From: an uncultured Gemella sp.
GTDB lineage: Bacteria; Bacillota; Bacilli; Staphylococcales; Gemellaceae
Length of the DNA: 49,827 bases
Assembly: GCF_900766305.1 (NCBI RefSeq)
Contig: NZ_CAAFUZ010000024.1
Location: 1 to 49,827, forward strand
Direction of reading: 5' to 3'
A model generated the notes under the pieces. That model worked only from the letters and a program-made list of their open reading frames with translations. It was not told where the DNA came from and made no database searches. This document shows positions 33,260-40,755 of the stretch, in pieces (within the stretch, counting starts at the first letter, position 1; every line of letters starts with the position of its first letter). The position numbers were made by a program, and so were the translations under genes.

Positions 33260-34036
33260 ATGTTAAAAAAGAAAATGTTTCAACTTTGCGTTGAATTAAC
33301 TAATGGAAATATGAGTTCTAAAGCTCTAAAAAAATTAACTAAGTCAAATTTAAGTAGATTAATGATTCAACCTTTTGCTAAGGTATATGATATTAATACA
33401 GAAGAAATCTTAGATGAAATTGATGATTTTAAAAATTTAAATGAGTTTTTTATCAGAAAGCTACGACCAGATGCTCGACCAATTAATCAAGAAGAGGATT
33501 CTTTAGTGAGTCCTACTGATGGAGTTATTTCAGAAGTGGGAACTATAAGTGAAGATAGTACTTTTATTGTGAAAAATCAAGTGTACAATGTTCAAACATT
33601 AGTTGGGGATAGCGAGCTAGCTGATAAATATAAAGATGGTACATATATGATAATATATCTAAGTCCAAAGAATTATCACCGTATTCACTTCCCTATGAAT
33701 AGTCAGGTAAAGGATGCATATAGTCTCGGTAAATATTCTTATCCAGTTAATAATCTTGGTTTAGAATTAGGAGATAATATATTAAGCTATAACTACAGAC
33801 AAGTATATAGACTTAATGGGAAAATAAATTATACATTAATTCCTGTAGGAGCCCAAAATGTTAATTCTATAATTCCGACGTATGAGAGTATTTATGTGAA
33901 AAAAGGGGAAGAGTTAGGGTACTTTGAGTTTGGTTCAACAGTAGTATTACTGTTTGAAAAAGATAATGTAATCTTAGAGGAAAACTTAGAGAATAAAGAA
34001 ATCAAGATGGGAGAGAAAATAGCTACTATTTTATAG
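33260..34036 (+). CDS. psd: Phosphatidylserine decarboxylase
   Basis: A 258-residue pyruvoyl enzyme that turns phosphatidylserine into phosphatidylethanolamine. It has FFIRKLRPDARPI, SPTDGVISE, the catalytic His in YHRIHFPMNS, and the self-cleavage motif FGST with Ser226 as the future pyruvoyl group (usual LGST). ATG 33260 is chosen because AAGGAG lies 6 bases upstream; an in-frame ATG at 33236 precedes that RBS. It begins 17 bases before yqeG and may be cotranscribed with that operon. It pairs with pssA at 196-714. Confidence 0.92.
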   Translation: MLKKKMFQLCVELTNGNMSSKALKKLTKSNLSRLMIQPFAKVYDINTEEILDEIDDFKNLNEFFIRKLRPDARPINQEEDSLVSPTDGVISEVGTISEDSTFIVKNQVYNVQTLVGDSELADKYKDGTYMIIYLSPKNYHRIHFPMNSQVKDAYSLGKYSYPVNNLGLELGDNILSYNYRQVYRLNGKINYTLIPVGAQNVNSIIPTYESIYVKKGEELGYFEFGSTVVLLFEKDNVILEENLENKEIKMGEKIATIL

Positions 34037-34053
34037 GCTATTGATAAAGGAAA

Positions 34054-34626
34054 ATGGTACTAAAAAGATATTTTTCACCAGATGATTTTATAGAAAAGTA
34101 TGAGTTTATTGATGTTGAGTATATGAATATGCACAACAAGAAAGTTATTATTTCTGATTTAGATAATACTTTAATATCATGGGATAGTAAAAAAGATACA
34201 AAAGAATTGAACAAATGGCTAAAGAAGATGAAAAAAGCTGGTTTCGATATTATTGTCGTGTCTAATAATACAGCAGAACGTGTTGAAGAGTTCTGTAAAA
34301 AATTAAATCTTCAATATGTAGCTGGAGCGAAAAAACCGTTGACAATTGGATTTAAAAGAGCTTTACAAAAATTAAATAGAAAACCTGAAGAAGCGATCAT
34401 CTTAGGAGATCAAGTATTAACTGATGTACTAGGAGCAAAAAGTTTCGGAGTTATGAGTGTACTAGTAAAACCTATATCTAAAACTGATGCATTCAAAACT
34501 AGAATCAATAGGTTTTTTGAAGGGTTAATAATCCAAAATTTAACAAGAAGAAAAAAATTCCCTAAAATGAAAAAAGTAGGATATAGATTAAAACATAAGA
34601 AAGAAAATGGAGGCCATATTGAGTAA
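34054..34626 (+). CDS. yqeG: YqeG family HAD phosphatase (HAD-IIIA)
   Basis: A 190-residue HAD-superfamily protein: nucleophile motif ISDLDNTLISWD, then IIVVSNNTAERV and GDQVLTDVLGAKSFG. In several Gram-positives YqeG is a phosphatidylglycerophosphatase candidate or a ribosome-linked gene; it is always next to yqeH. It overlaps yqeH by 8 bases. Confidence 0.9.
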   Translation: MVLKRYFSPDDFIEKYEFIDVEYMNMHNKKVIISDLDNTLISWDSKKDTKELNKWLKKMKKAGFDIIVVSNNTAERVEEFCKKLNLQYVAGAKKPLTIGFKRALQKLNRKPEEAIILGDQVLTDVLGAKSFGVMSVLVKPISKTDAFKTRINRFFEGLIIQNLTRRKKFPKMKKVGYRLKHKKENGGHIE

Positions 34627-35737
34627 TAAAGTTTATTGTATTGGTTGTGGTGTTGAGATTCAAAGTGAAGATCAAAATAAACAAGGTTATTTACCAAAGA
34701 GTGTTGTTGAAAAAAGTATTGACGGCAATCTTGTTTGTAAAAGATGTTTTAGATTAAAAAACTATAATGAAGTATCTGATGTGCAACTTGGTGCTGAAGA
34801 TTTTTATCAACTTATCAAAACACTATCAAAAAAAGATGCATTAATAGTAAAAGTAGTAGATATCTTCGACTTTTCTGGTAGTTGGATTGAAGATGTGGTT
34901 GATATTGTAGGAAATAATAAAGATATAGTACTTGTAGCAAACAAGTTAGATTTATTACCTAAATCTGTTAAACCAAACAAAGTAAAACAATGGCTGTTTA
35001 AGATGCTAAAAGCTAAGGGTATTAAAGTTAAAGATATCCTTCTAATTAGTGCGATAAAAAATCAAGGTGTTGAAGAAGCAGCAAGTCGTATAGATGAATT
35101 ACGAAATGGCAGGGATGTTTATATAGTAGGTGCGACAAATGTTGGTAAATCTACATTTATTAATAAACTTATCGAACTTACGACTGGGGATAAGAATGTT
35201 ATTACAACTTCTCACTTCCCTGGTACAACACTAGGAATGATAGAGATACCTTTAGACCGCGCTACTAGTATTTATGATACGCCTGGAATTATACTGGATT
35301 ATGATATAGCTCATTATCTAGATGCACAGAGCTTGAAACTAGTAATGCCTAAAAAAGAGATTAAGGCTCGTGTATTCCAGTTAAATGCTGAGCAAAGTTT
35401 ATTCTTCGGTGGAATGGCTAGAATGGATTTTGTAGAAGGGGAACGTCAAAGTTTCACATTATATGCATCTAATTTAGTAGAAATTCACCGTACAAAATTA
35501 AGTAATGCAGATCAATTATTTGAAAAACACTTAGGAACATTATTAAAACCGCCGTTTGAAGATAATATTTCTATCTTCAATAATCAAGTTAAGAAAAGTT
35601 TCACTATCGATAGCAGAAAGATGGATATTGTAATTTCTGGATTAGGATGGATTACAGTTAATAGCGATAGTGGATGTAAGATTGATATTCATGTACCAGA
35701 AGAAATTGAAGTATTTGTACGTGAATCGATAATATAG
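34619..35737 (+). CDS. yqeH: Ribosome biogenesis GTPase YqeH
   Basis: A circularly permuted GTPase of about 372 residues for 30S assembly. An N-terminal zinc finger (YCIGCGVEIQ...LVCKRCFRLKNY) is followed by G4 (VANKLD), G5 (LISA), G1 (GATNVGKST), G2/G3 (SHFPGTTLG, IYDTPG). The start is TTG 34619, 5 bases after GGAGG (34609-34613); an in-frame ATG at 34607 precedes that RBS. The TTG start also gives the usual N-terminus close to the zinc finger. Confidence 0.93.
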   Translation: MSNKVYCIGCGVEIQSEDQNKQGYLPKSVVEKSIDGNLVCKRCFRLKNYNEVSDVQLGAEDFYQLIKTLSKKDALIVKVVDIFDFSGSWIEDVVDIVGNNKDIVLVANKLDLLPKSVKPNKVKQWLFKMLKAKGIKVKDILLISAIKNQGVEEAASRIDELRNGRDVYIVGATNVGKSTFINKLIELTTGDKNVITTSHFPGTTLGMIEIPLDRATSIYDTPGIILDYDIAHYLDAQSLKLVMPKKEIKARVFQLNAEQSLFFGGMARMDFVEGERQSFTLYASNLVEIHRTKLSNADQLFEKHLGTLLKPPFEDNISIFNNQVKKSFTIDSRKMDIVISGLGWITVNSDSGCKIDIHVPEEIEVFVRESII

Positions 35738-35756
35738 TAAAAGAAAAGAGGATAAG

Positions 35757-36056
35757 ATGTTAAAAGGAAAACAAAAAAGACAATTAAGAGCGTTGGCTCA
35801 TCATTTATCACCAATTTTCCAAGTAGGAAAATCAGGTGTAAATAGTGACATGATTCAAGGAATTAGAGATGCGTTAGAAAAACGCGAATTATTAAAAGTA
35901 AGTATTTTACAAAACTGTGAAGAAGATAAAGATGAGGTTGCAAAAATTTTATCAGAACGTACTTCATCTGAATTAGTTCAAGTAATTGGACACACTATTG
36001 TATTATACAAACAAAGCTCTAAGGAAAAGTATAGAAAAATTGAGTTGGTGAAATAA
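35757..36056 (+). CDS. yhbY: YhbY family RNA-binding protein (CRM domain)
   Basis: A 99-residue CRM-domain protein: LKGKQKRQLRALAHHLSPIFQVGKSG, with the GxxG-like loop in GKSGVN. It binds pre-50S ribosomal RNA. It lies 19 bases after yqeH and is followed immediately by nadD, as in Bacillus. Confidence 0.92.
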   Translation: MLKGKQKRQLRALAHHLSPIFQVGKSGVNSDMIQGIRDALEKRELLKVSILQNCEEDKDEVAKILSERTSSELVQVIGHTIVLYKQSSKEKYRKIELVK

Positions 36057-36057
36057 G

Positions 36058-36666
36058 ATGTCAATTGCGCTTTATGGCGGTAGTTTTGATCCGATTCATA
36101 TAGGTCATCTAATTACTGCCGAAACAGCATTAGATACTTATGATTTAGAGAAAGTAATTTTTATTCCTTCGTATATTACACCGTTAAAAGGTAGAGAACT
36201 TGAAGCTAGTGATAAAAATAGGTTTGAGATGACGAAACTAAGTACTAAAGGTAACTTGAAGTTTGAAGTAAGTGACTATGAAATATCAAATGAGGGTGTA
36301 AGTTATAGTTATAATACCGTTAAGTATTTTAGTGAATTGTATAAAAATAAAAAAATCTATTTTATTATTGGAACAGATAGAGCCAAAGATTTAAAAAAAT
36401 GGTATAATATAAGAGAACTAGCAAAACTTGTAACTTTTATTTTTGTTGCTCGTGATGAGGAAGATTTATATAAGGTAGTAGAAGGGGATTCTTTTTATGA
36501 ATCTATTAGTTACGAGATTATGAAATCACCGATAATTGAGATAAGTTCTAGTTTAATTAGGAAAAATTTAAAAAACAAGAAAAGTATTAAGTATATGATT
36601 ACGGATGAATGTAGATCATATATAGAGGAGTTGAGTTTATATGGAATATCAAGAAATTCAAAATAG
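36058..36666 (+). CDS. nadD: Nicotinate-nucleotide adenylyltransferase
   Basis: A 202-residue nucleotidyltransferase: ALYGGSFDPIHIGHL gives the (T/H)xGH-type active site, FIIGTDRAKDLKKW and ISSSLIRKNLK (ISST-like) the C-terminal site. It makes NaAD in NAD synthesis. It overlaps yqeK by 26 bases. Confidence 0.94.
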   Translation: MSIALYGGSFDPIHIGHLITAETALDTYDLEKVIFIPSYITPLKGRELEASDKNRFEMTKLSTKGNLKFEVSDYEISNEGVSYSYNTVKYFSELYKNKKIYFIIGTDRAKDLKKWYNIRELAKLVTFIFVARDEEDLYKVVEGDSFYESISYEIMKSPIIEISSSLIRKNLKNKKSIKYMITDECRSYIEELSLYGISRNSK

Positions 36667-37510
36667 AGTGAAAGAAATATTACCAGAAAAAAGATATGAA
36701 CACACACTAAGAGTTGTGGAAGTAGCGAAACATTTAGCAAAAATTCATGGGGCAAACGAAGAAAGAGCAGCATTAGTAGCGTTAGTACATGATGTTTGTA
36801 AACCAATGGATGAAGTATTAATGAAAAAATACGTAATCTTACATAATTTAGATGTTAACTTATTAGACTATCCGGTAGAAGTGCTTCACGGACCTGTAGC
36901 AAGTGCATTTATTGAAGAAGAATTTGGTGTAGCTGATGAAGAAGTTAAACTGGCAGTTGCTAACCACACATTCGGTAGAAAGCACATGACATTATTAGAA
37001 AAAATAATCTTCATAGCTGACTATACTGATCCACAAAGAAAACACCCACATTTAGATGAGGTTACTGAAGTATCTCAATACGATTTAGATGAAGCGGTAA
37101 GACTTGCTGCTAAGTATACGCTAGTTTATTTAATCGATAACGATGAAAGAATTTATCCATCATTATTAGAGTGTTATAACTATTATAATATTAAAAACTA
37201 TCGTGTTGGATTTAAAGAAAAAAATAAAGATAAAATCTTAGCTGATGAAAAAACAATTACGATTAGAAATAAGAGTGAAGCTCACTTCAAAAAAGGTGAT
37301 TTATTAGAAGCTACGACTTATGAAGATCCAGATACAGTGTTTGCTACATTAGAAGTTGATTTAGTTAAGCCTGTAACAAGAGATACTTTAACAGAACGTT
37401 ATGCTAAGTATTATGGTGTTACTTTAGACGAATTAATCGATAAATTAGCAAAAAGATACCCAGAAGATGATGTACTATATGTGGTAATGTTCCATATTAT
37501 AAAAAAATAA
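36641..37510 (+). CDS. yqeK: YqeK HD-domain Np4A hydrolase with a C-terminal extension
   Basis: The first ~190 residues are a normal YqeK: RYEHTLRVVEVAKHLA, the HD motif VHDVCKP, HGPVASAFI, ANHTFGRKHMTLLEKIIFIADYTDP. These give symmetrical diadenosine tetraphosphate hydrolase activity. The protein is 289 residues, about 100 longer than usual. The added region (from YRVGFKEK to FHIIKK) includes GVTLDELIDKLAKRYPEDD and is not recognised. No frameshift or stop separates the two parts. Confidence 0.85.
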   Translation: MEYQEIQNRVKEILPEKRYEHTLRVVEVAKHLAKIHGANEERAALVALVHDVCKPMDEVLMKKYVILHNLDVNLLDYPVEVLHGPVASAFIEEEFGVADEEVKLAVANHTFGRKHMTLLEKIIFIADYTDPQRKHPHLDEVTEVSQYDLDEAVRLAAKYTLVYLIDNDERIYPSLLECYNYYNIKNYRVGFKEKNKDKILADEKTITIRNKSEAHFKKGDLLEATTYEDPDTVFATLEVDLVKPVTRDTLTERYAKYYGVTLDELIDKLAKRYPEDDVLYVVMFHIIKK

Positions 37511-37530
37511 AATAAAGAAAGAGGATGAAA

Positions 37531-37869
37531 ATGGAAGTAGAAAACTTATTAAAAGTTGTTGTAGATGCATGTGACGATAAACACGGTTACGATATCGTTG
37601 CGTATGATTTAACTCAAGCAGGAGTATTATATGATTATTCTGTAATTTGTCACGCACCTACAAACAGACAAGTAGAAGCAATTGCTCAAGAGGTAAGAGA
37701 ACAAGTATTAGAAAATGGTGGAGAAATTCACAGTACAGAAGGTCTAAGAGAAGCCAAATGGATTCTTATGGACTTAGGTGATATAGTAGTAAACATCATG
37801 ACTCGTGACGATAGAGAATACTATGAATTAGATGCACTATTTGAGAAATATCCTATAAAAGGTGTATAA
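37531..37869 (+). CDS. rsfS: Ribosomal silencing factor
   Basis: A 112-residue RsfS/Iojap protein: DDKHGYDIVAYDLTQAG, SVICHAPTNRQVEAIAQEV, WILMDLGDIVVNIMTRDDREYYELD. It binds L14 and blocks subunit joining. ATG 37531 is preferred to ATG 37525, since AAAGAGG ends 6 bases before the former and directly touches the latter. Confidence 0.94.
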   Translation: MEVENLLKVVVDACDDKHGYDIVAYDLTQAGVLYDYSVICHAPTNRQVEAIAQEVREQVLENGGEIHSTEGLREAKWILMDLGDIVVNIMTRDDREYYELDALFEKYPIKGV

Positions 37870-37870
37870 T

Positions 37871-38590
37871 ATGTACGAAAATTTAAGTATTGTTTATGAT
37901 AAACTAATGGATGTCGACTACGATGCTTATAAAAATATTATTGGTCAAGAATTAGAAGATAGAGAAAATCTTCTAGTTCTTGATTTAGGTTGTGGTAGTG
38001 GTGCAATGCTACCAACTCTAAAAAAATATGGAGAAGTATTTGCAGTAGACAATAGTGAACAAATGTTGGCGATAGCTAGTGAAAAAGTTCCTGGTTGTAA
38101 TTATTTTGCGATGGATTTATTAGAAATTTCATCATTAAATATGGAATTTGATTTTGTATTAAGTGCATTTGATGTATTTAATTATCTATCGGATTTTGAA
38201 GAGTTTAAACTAGGGTTAAAAGAAGTATACTCGTCTTTAAGAGAAGGTGGAAAATTTGTGTTTGATATCCATACTCCCAAAAAAGTTACGGATATGTTAG
38301 AAAAACAAGTTTTCGGTTATGAAGATGAGGAAATAAGCTATTTATGGTTTACATATGAGACAGAAAATTCTTTAGAAGTGGAGAGCGAGTTATCGTTCTT
38401 TATAAAAGAAAATAACGGTTTGTATAGAAAACTTGAGCAGTTTCACTCTCAAAGAACCTATGAAATTGAAAGTGTCCTTGCTGAAGTTCAAAATATTGGA
38501 TTTAAAGTTAAAGATTATTTCTGTGACTTTGATAAAAACAATAAAAGATATGCTGAATCAGATAGAATAATTTTTGTTTTGGAGAAGTAG
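37871..38590 (+). CDS. yqeM: Class I SAM-dependent methyltransferase (YqeM-like)
   Basis: A 239-residue Rossmann methyltransferase: motif I VLDLGCGSGAMLPTL, motif II AVDNSEQML, NYFAMDLLEI, and LSAFDVFNYL. It closes the operon in the same place as Bacillus yqeM. Substrate unknown. ATG 37871 after AAAGGTG is preferred to GTG 37862, which overlaps that RBS. Confidence 0.85.
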   Translation: MYENLSIVYDKLMDVDYDAYKNIIGQELEDRENLLVLDLGCGSGAMLPTLKKYGEVFAVDNSEQMLAIASEKVPGCNYFAMDLLEISSLNMEFDFVLSAFDVFNYLSDFEEFKLGLKEVYSSLREGGKFVFDIHTPKKVTDMLEKQVFGYEDEEISYLWFTYETENSLEVESELSFFIKENNGLYRKLEQFHSQRTYEIESVLAEVQNIGFKVKDYFCDFDKNNKRYAESDRIIFVLEK

Positions 38591-38591
38591 T

Positions 38592-39227
38592 ATGGTTATT
38601 GATTTTAAGAAAACTTTAAAACATTTATATGCCCCTAAGACTAAACCTAGTATTGTTGACGTCGAAAAAGCTAATTATATAGCTGTTAGGGGAAGTGGGG
38701 ATCCTAATGATGAAAATAGTGAGTATAAACAATCGATTAGTCTATTGTATCCTGTAGCGTATGCTATAAAGATGAGTAAAAAAGGAGATTATAAAATTCC
38801 AGATTACTTTGATTTTGTCGTTCCACCGTTAGAAGGATTCTGGTGGCAAGAAGGAATTGAAGGTGTTGATTACGCTAATAAACAAAATTTTAAGTTTATT
38901 TCCTTAATACGTATGCCAGATTTTGTTACAAAAGAAGTATTTGAGTGGGCTGTTGAACAAGTAACAGAAAAGAAAAAAGAAGATTTCTCGAAAGTTGAAT
39001 TTTTCAGTTATGATGAAGGAGTCTGTGTTCAATGTATGCATGTCGGTCCATATGACAAAGAGCCGGAAACTGTCACTAAAATGCATGAATATATGATTTC
39101 TGAAGGGTATGAATTAGACATAAACGAGACAAGGTTTCACCATGAAATTTATATATCTGATGTGAGAAAAACATTGCCAGAGAAACTTAAAACAGTTATT
39201 AGACATCCAATTAGGAAAAAATCTTAA
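38592..39227 (+). CDS. GyrI-like small-molecule-binding domain protein
   Basis: A 211-residue protein of the GyrI-like (AraC-type effector-binding) superfamily: KANYIAVRGSGDPNDENSEYKQSI at the start, then FDFVVPPLEGFWWQEG and VQCMHVGPYDKEPETVTKMH. Such standalone domains bind hydrophobic ligands or act as cyclopropanoid hydrolases. It begins 1 base after the methyltransferase stop with RBS GGAG and is probably cotranscribed with it. Confidence 0.78.
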   Translation: MVIDFKKTLKHLYAPKTKPSIVDVEKANYIAVRGSGDPNDENSEYKQSISLLYPVAYAIKMSKKGDYKIPDYFDFVVPPLEGFWWQEGIEGVDYANKQNFKFISLIRMPDFVTKEVFEWAVEQVTEKKKEDFSKVEFFSYDEGVCVQCMHVGPYDKEPETVTKMHEYMISEGYELDINETRFHHEIYISDVRKTLPEKLKTVIRHPIRKKS

Positions 39228-39262
39228 ACTTGATTCTAGTCTTGCTAGAATCAAGTTTTTTA
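39227..39262 (+). terminator. Terminator of the yqe operon
   Basis: Perfect stem AAACTTGATTCTAG / CTAGAATCAAGTTT with a 5-base loop and T-run, immediately after the GyrI-like stop. Confidence 0.9.
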
Positions 39263-39266
39263 TGAA

Positions 39267-39308
39267 TTGACATTATATGATTAAAATAGTATTATAGTTA
39301 CAGATGTA
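39267..39308 (+). promoter_or_regulatory. copY promoter with cop box
   Basis: TTGACA (39267-39272), 17 bases, TATTAT (39290-39295). TACAGATGTA (39299-39308) matches the cop box TACAnnTGTA and lies over the start site, the standard place for CopY repression. Confidence 0.85.
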
Positions 39309-39331
39309 ACTGAAAAAAAGGATGATAATAA

Positions 39332-39766
39332 ATGGAAATTAATATTTCGGAAGCGGAATGGGAAGTAATGCGAGTAGTTTGGAGTAATAAAGAAACTACA
39401 AGTAAATTTGTAATTGATACTCTAGGTGAAGAAAAGTCTTGGACACCTTCTACTATTAAAACCCTACTATCAAGGTTAGTAGAAAAAGGATTTTTAGAAA
39501 CTAGAAAACAAGGGAATAAATTTTTATACTCAGCAAAATGTGTTGAAGACGAATGTTTAGATATATTAACACAAAATTTCTTAGAAAGAATTTGTGAAAG
39601 AAGAACACATATTATTGTTAAGAATATAATTGAAACTGATAATTTAAGTAAAAGTAATATTGATGAAATTATTGAATTGCTTAAAGAAAAAAGAAAAACA
39701 GCACCTGAGGTAATTACGTGTAAGTGCCTAAAAGGGCAATGTAGCTGTGCGGCAAAACACGGATAA
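39332..39766 (+). CDS. copY: CopY/BlaI-family copper-responsive repressor
   Basis: A 144-residue repressor: N-terminal winged helix (ISEAEWEVMRVVWSN, STIKTLLSRLVEKGFLETRKQGNKFLYS) and C-terminal CKCLKGQCSC, the CxCx4CxC cluster that distinguishes CopY from BlaI/MecI and binds Cu(I) or Zn(II). A cop box lies over its promoter, so autoregulation is likely. No copper ATPase or chaperone is next to it: an SDR gene follows after 15 bases. Confidence 0.9.
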   Translation: MEINISEAEWEVMRVVWSNKETTSKFVIDTLGEEKSWTPSTIKTLLSRLVEKGFLETRKQGNKFLYSAKCVEDECLDILTQNFLERICERRTHIIVKNIIETDNLSKSNIDEIIELLKEKRKTAPEVITCKCLKGQCSCAAKHG

Positions 39767-39781
39767 GAGAGGGATTATTGT

Positions 39782-40555
39782 ATGGAAAATAGTAAACAAA
39801 AAATACTAATAACGGGAGCTTCGAGTGGTCTTGGTCGTGAATTAGCGCACCAATATGCACAAAAAGGGAATGTCGAATTGATATTGGTAGCTCGTCGAAA
39901 AGAAGCCCTTGAAAAAGTGGCTAAAAAATGTGAAGCTTTTGAAAATGTGAAGACTAGAGTATATAGCGTGGATATTGGTTCTCAAGAACAGGTAGAGAAC
40001 CTACTTTCGTCTGTAAAAGATATAGATATATTAATAAATGGTGCTGGCTATGGGATTATGAAAGATTTTAGTGAATTCAGTGATCATGATGTCGTGAATA
40101 TGTTTGATACAAATGTTATCGGAACTATTCAATTAACAACTGAGATTGCTAAAAGAATGCGAGAAAAGAAATCTGGAACTATTGTAACTATTGCTTCTCT
40201 AGCAGGAAAAATAGCGACACCAAAGAGTTCTGTCTATTCAGCAACTAAATTTGCTCTAATTGGATATTTTAATTCTTTACGTTTAGAACTTAAAAAAGAT
40301 AATGTTCATGTAATGACTGTAAATCCTGGTCCAGTAGCTACAAATTTCTTTAATATTGCTGATGAGGACAAGAGTTATCAAAAAGCCATGGGTGGAAAGA
40401 CGTTAACGCCGAAACTTGTTGTAAGTAAGATAATAAAAGGAATAGAGAATAAAAAACGTGAAGTAAATTTACCGTTTAAACTAGTTTTAGCTGTTAAAAT
40501 TAGTCAATTATTCCCGAGATTAAGTGACAGAATGCTTTTAAGAATGTTTAAATAA
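39782..40555 (+). CDS. Short-chain dehydrogenase/reductase
   Basis: A 257-residue classical SDR: cofactor motif ITGASSGLGRELA, INGAGYG (NNAG-like), the catalytic Ser in TIASLAG and YSATKFAL (YxxxK). The N-terminal ARRKEAL suggests NADPH preference. Substrate unknown. It is the second gene of the copY operon. Confidence 0.83.
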   Translation: MENSKQKILITGASSGLGRELAHQYAQKGNVELILVARRKEALEKVAKKCEAFENVKTRVYSVDIGSQEQVENLLSSVKDIDILINGAGYGIMKDFSEFSDHDVVNMFDTNVIGTIQLTTEIAKRMREKKSGTIVTIASLAGKIATPKSSVYSATKFALIGYFNSLRLELKKDNVHVMTVNPGPVATNFFNIADEDKSYQKAMGGKTLTPKLVVSKIIKGIENKKREVNLPFKLVLAVKISQLFPRLSDRMLLRMFK

Positions 40556-40563
40556 GAAGATTG

Positions 40564-40600
40564 AATCGAGATTGGATAATATCTAATTTCGATTTTTTTA
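40564..40600 (+). terminator. Terminator of the copY-SDR operon
   Basis: Stem AATCGA...GATA / TATC...TCGATT with a small internal mismatch, followed by a T7 run. Confidence 0.8.
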
Positions 40601-40682
40601 TTCTCAAAATAATATTAATAAACACAAATTTTAAAATAGTACGCTTTTAAATCGTTATCATAAAAAAATACTTAAATAATAG

Positions 40683-40711
40683 TTGAAAAACACGAATTAT
40701 TGTGATATTAT
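40683..40711 (+). promoter_or_regulatory. Promoter of the 5'-nucleotidase gene
   Basis: TTGAAA and TATTAT separated by 17 bases; the spacer holds CACGAATTATTGTG, an imperfect inverted repeat of unknown meaning. Confidence 0.6.
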
Positions 40712-40755
40712 GTAAATACTAAATTACAAATAAGAAAGTGAGAAAAAAAGTTATT

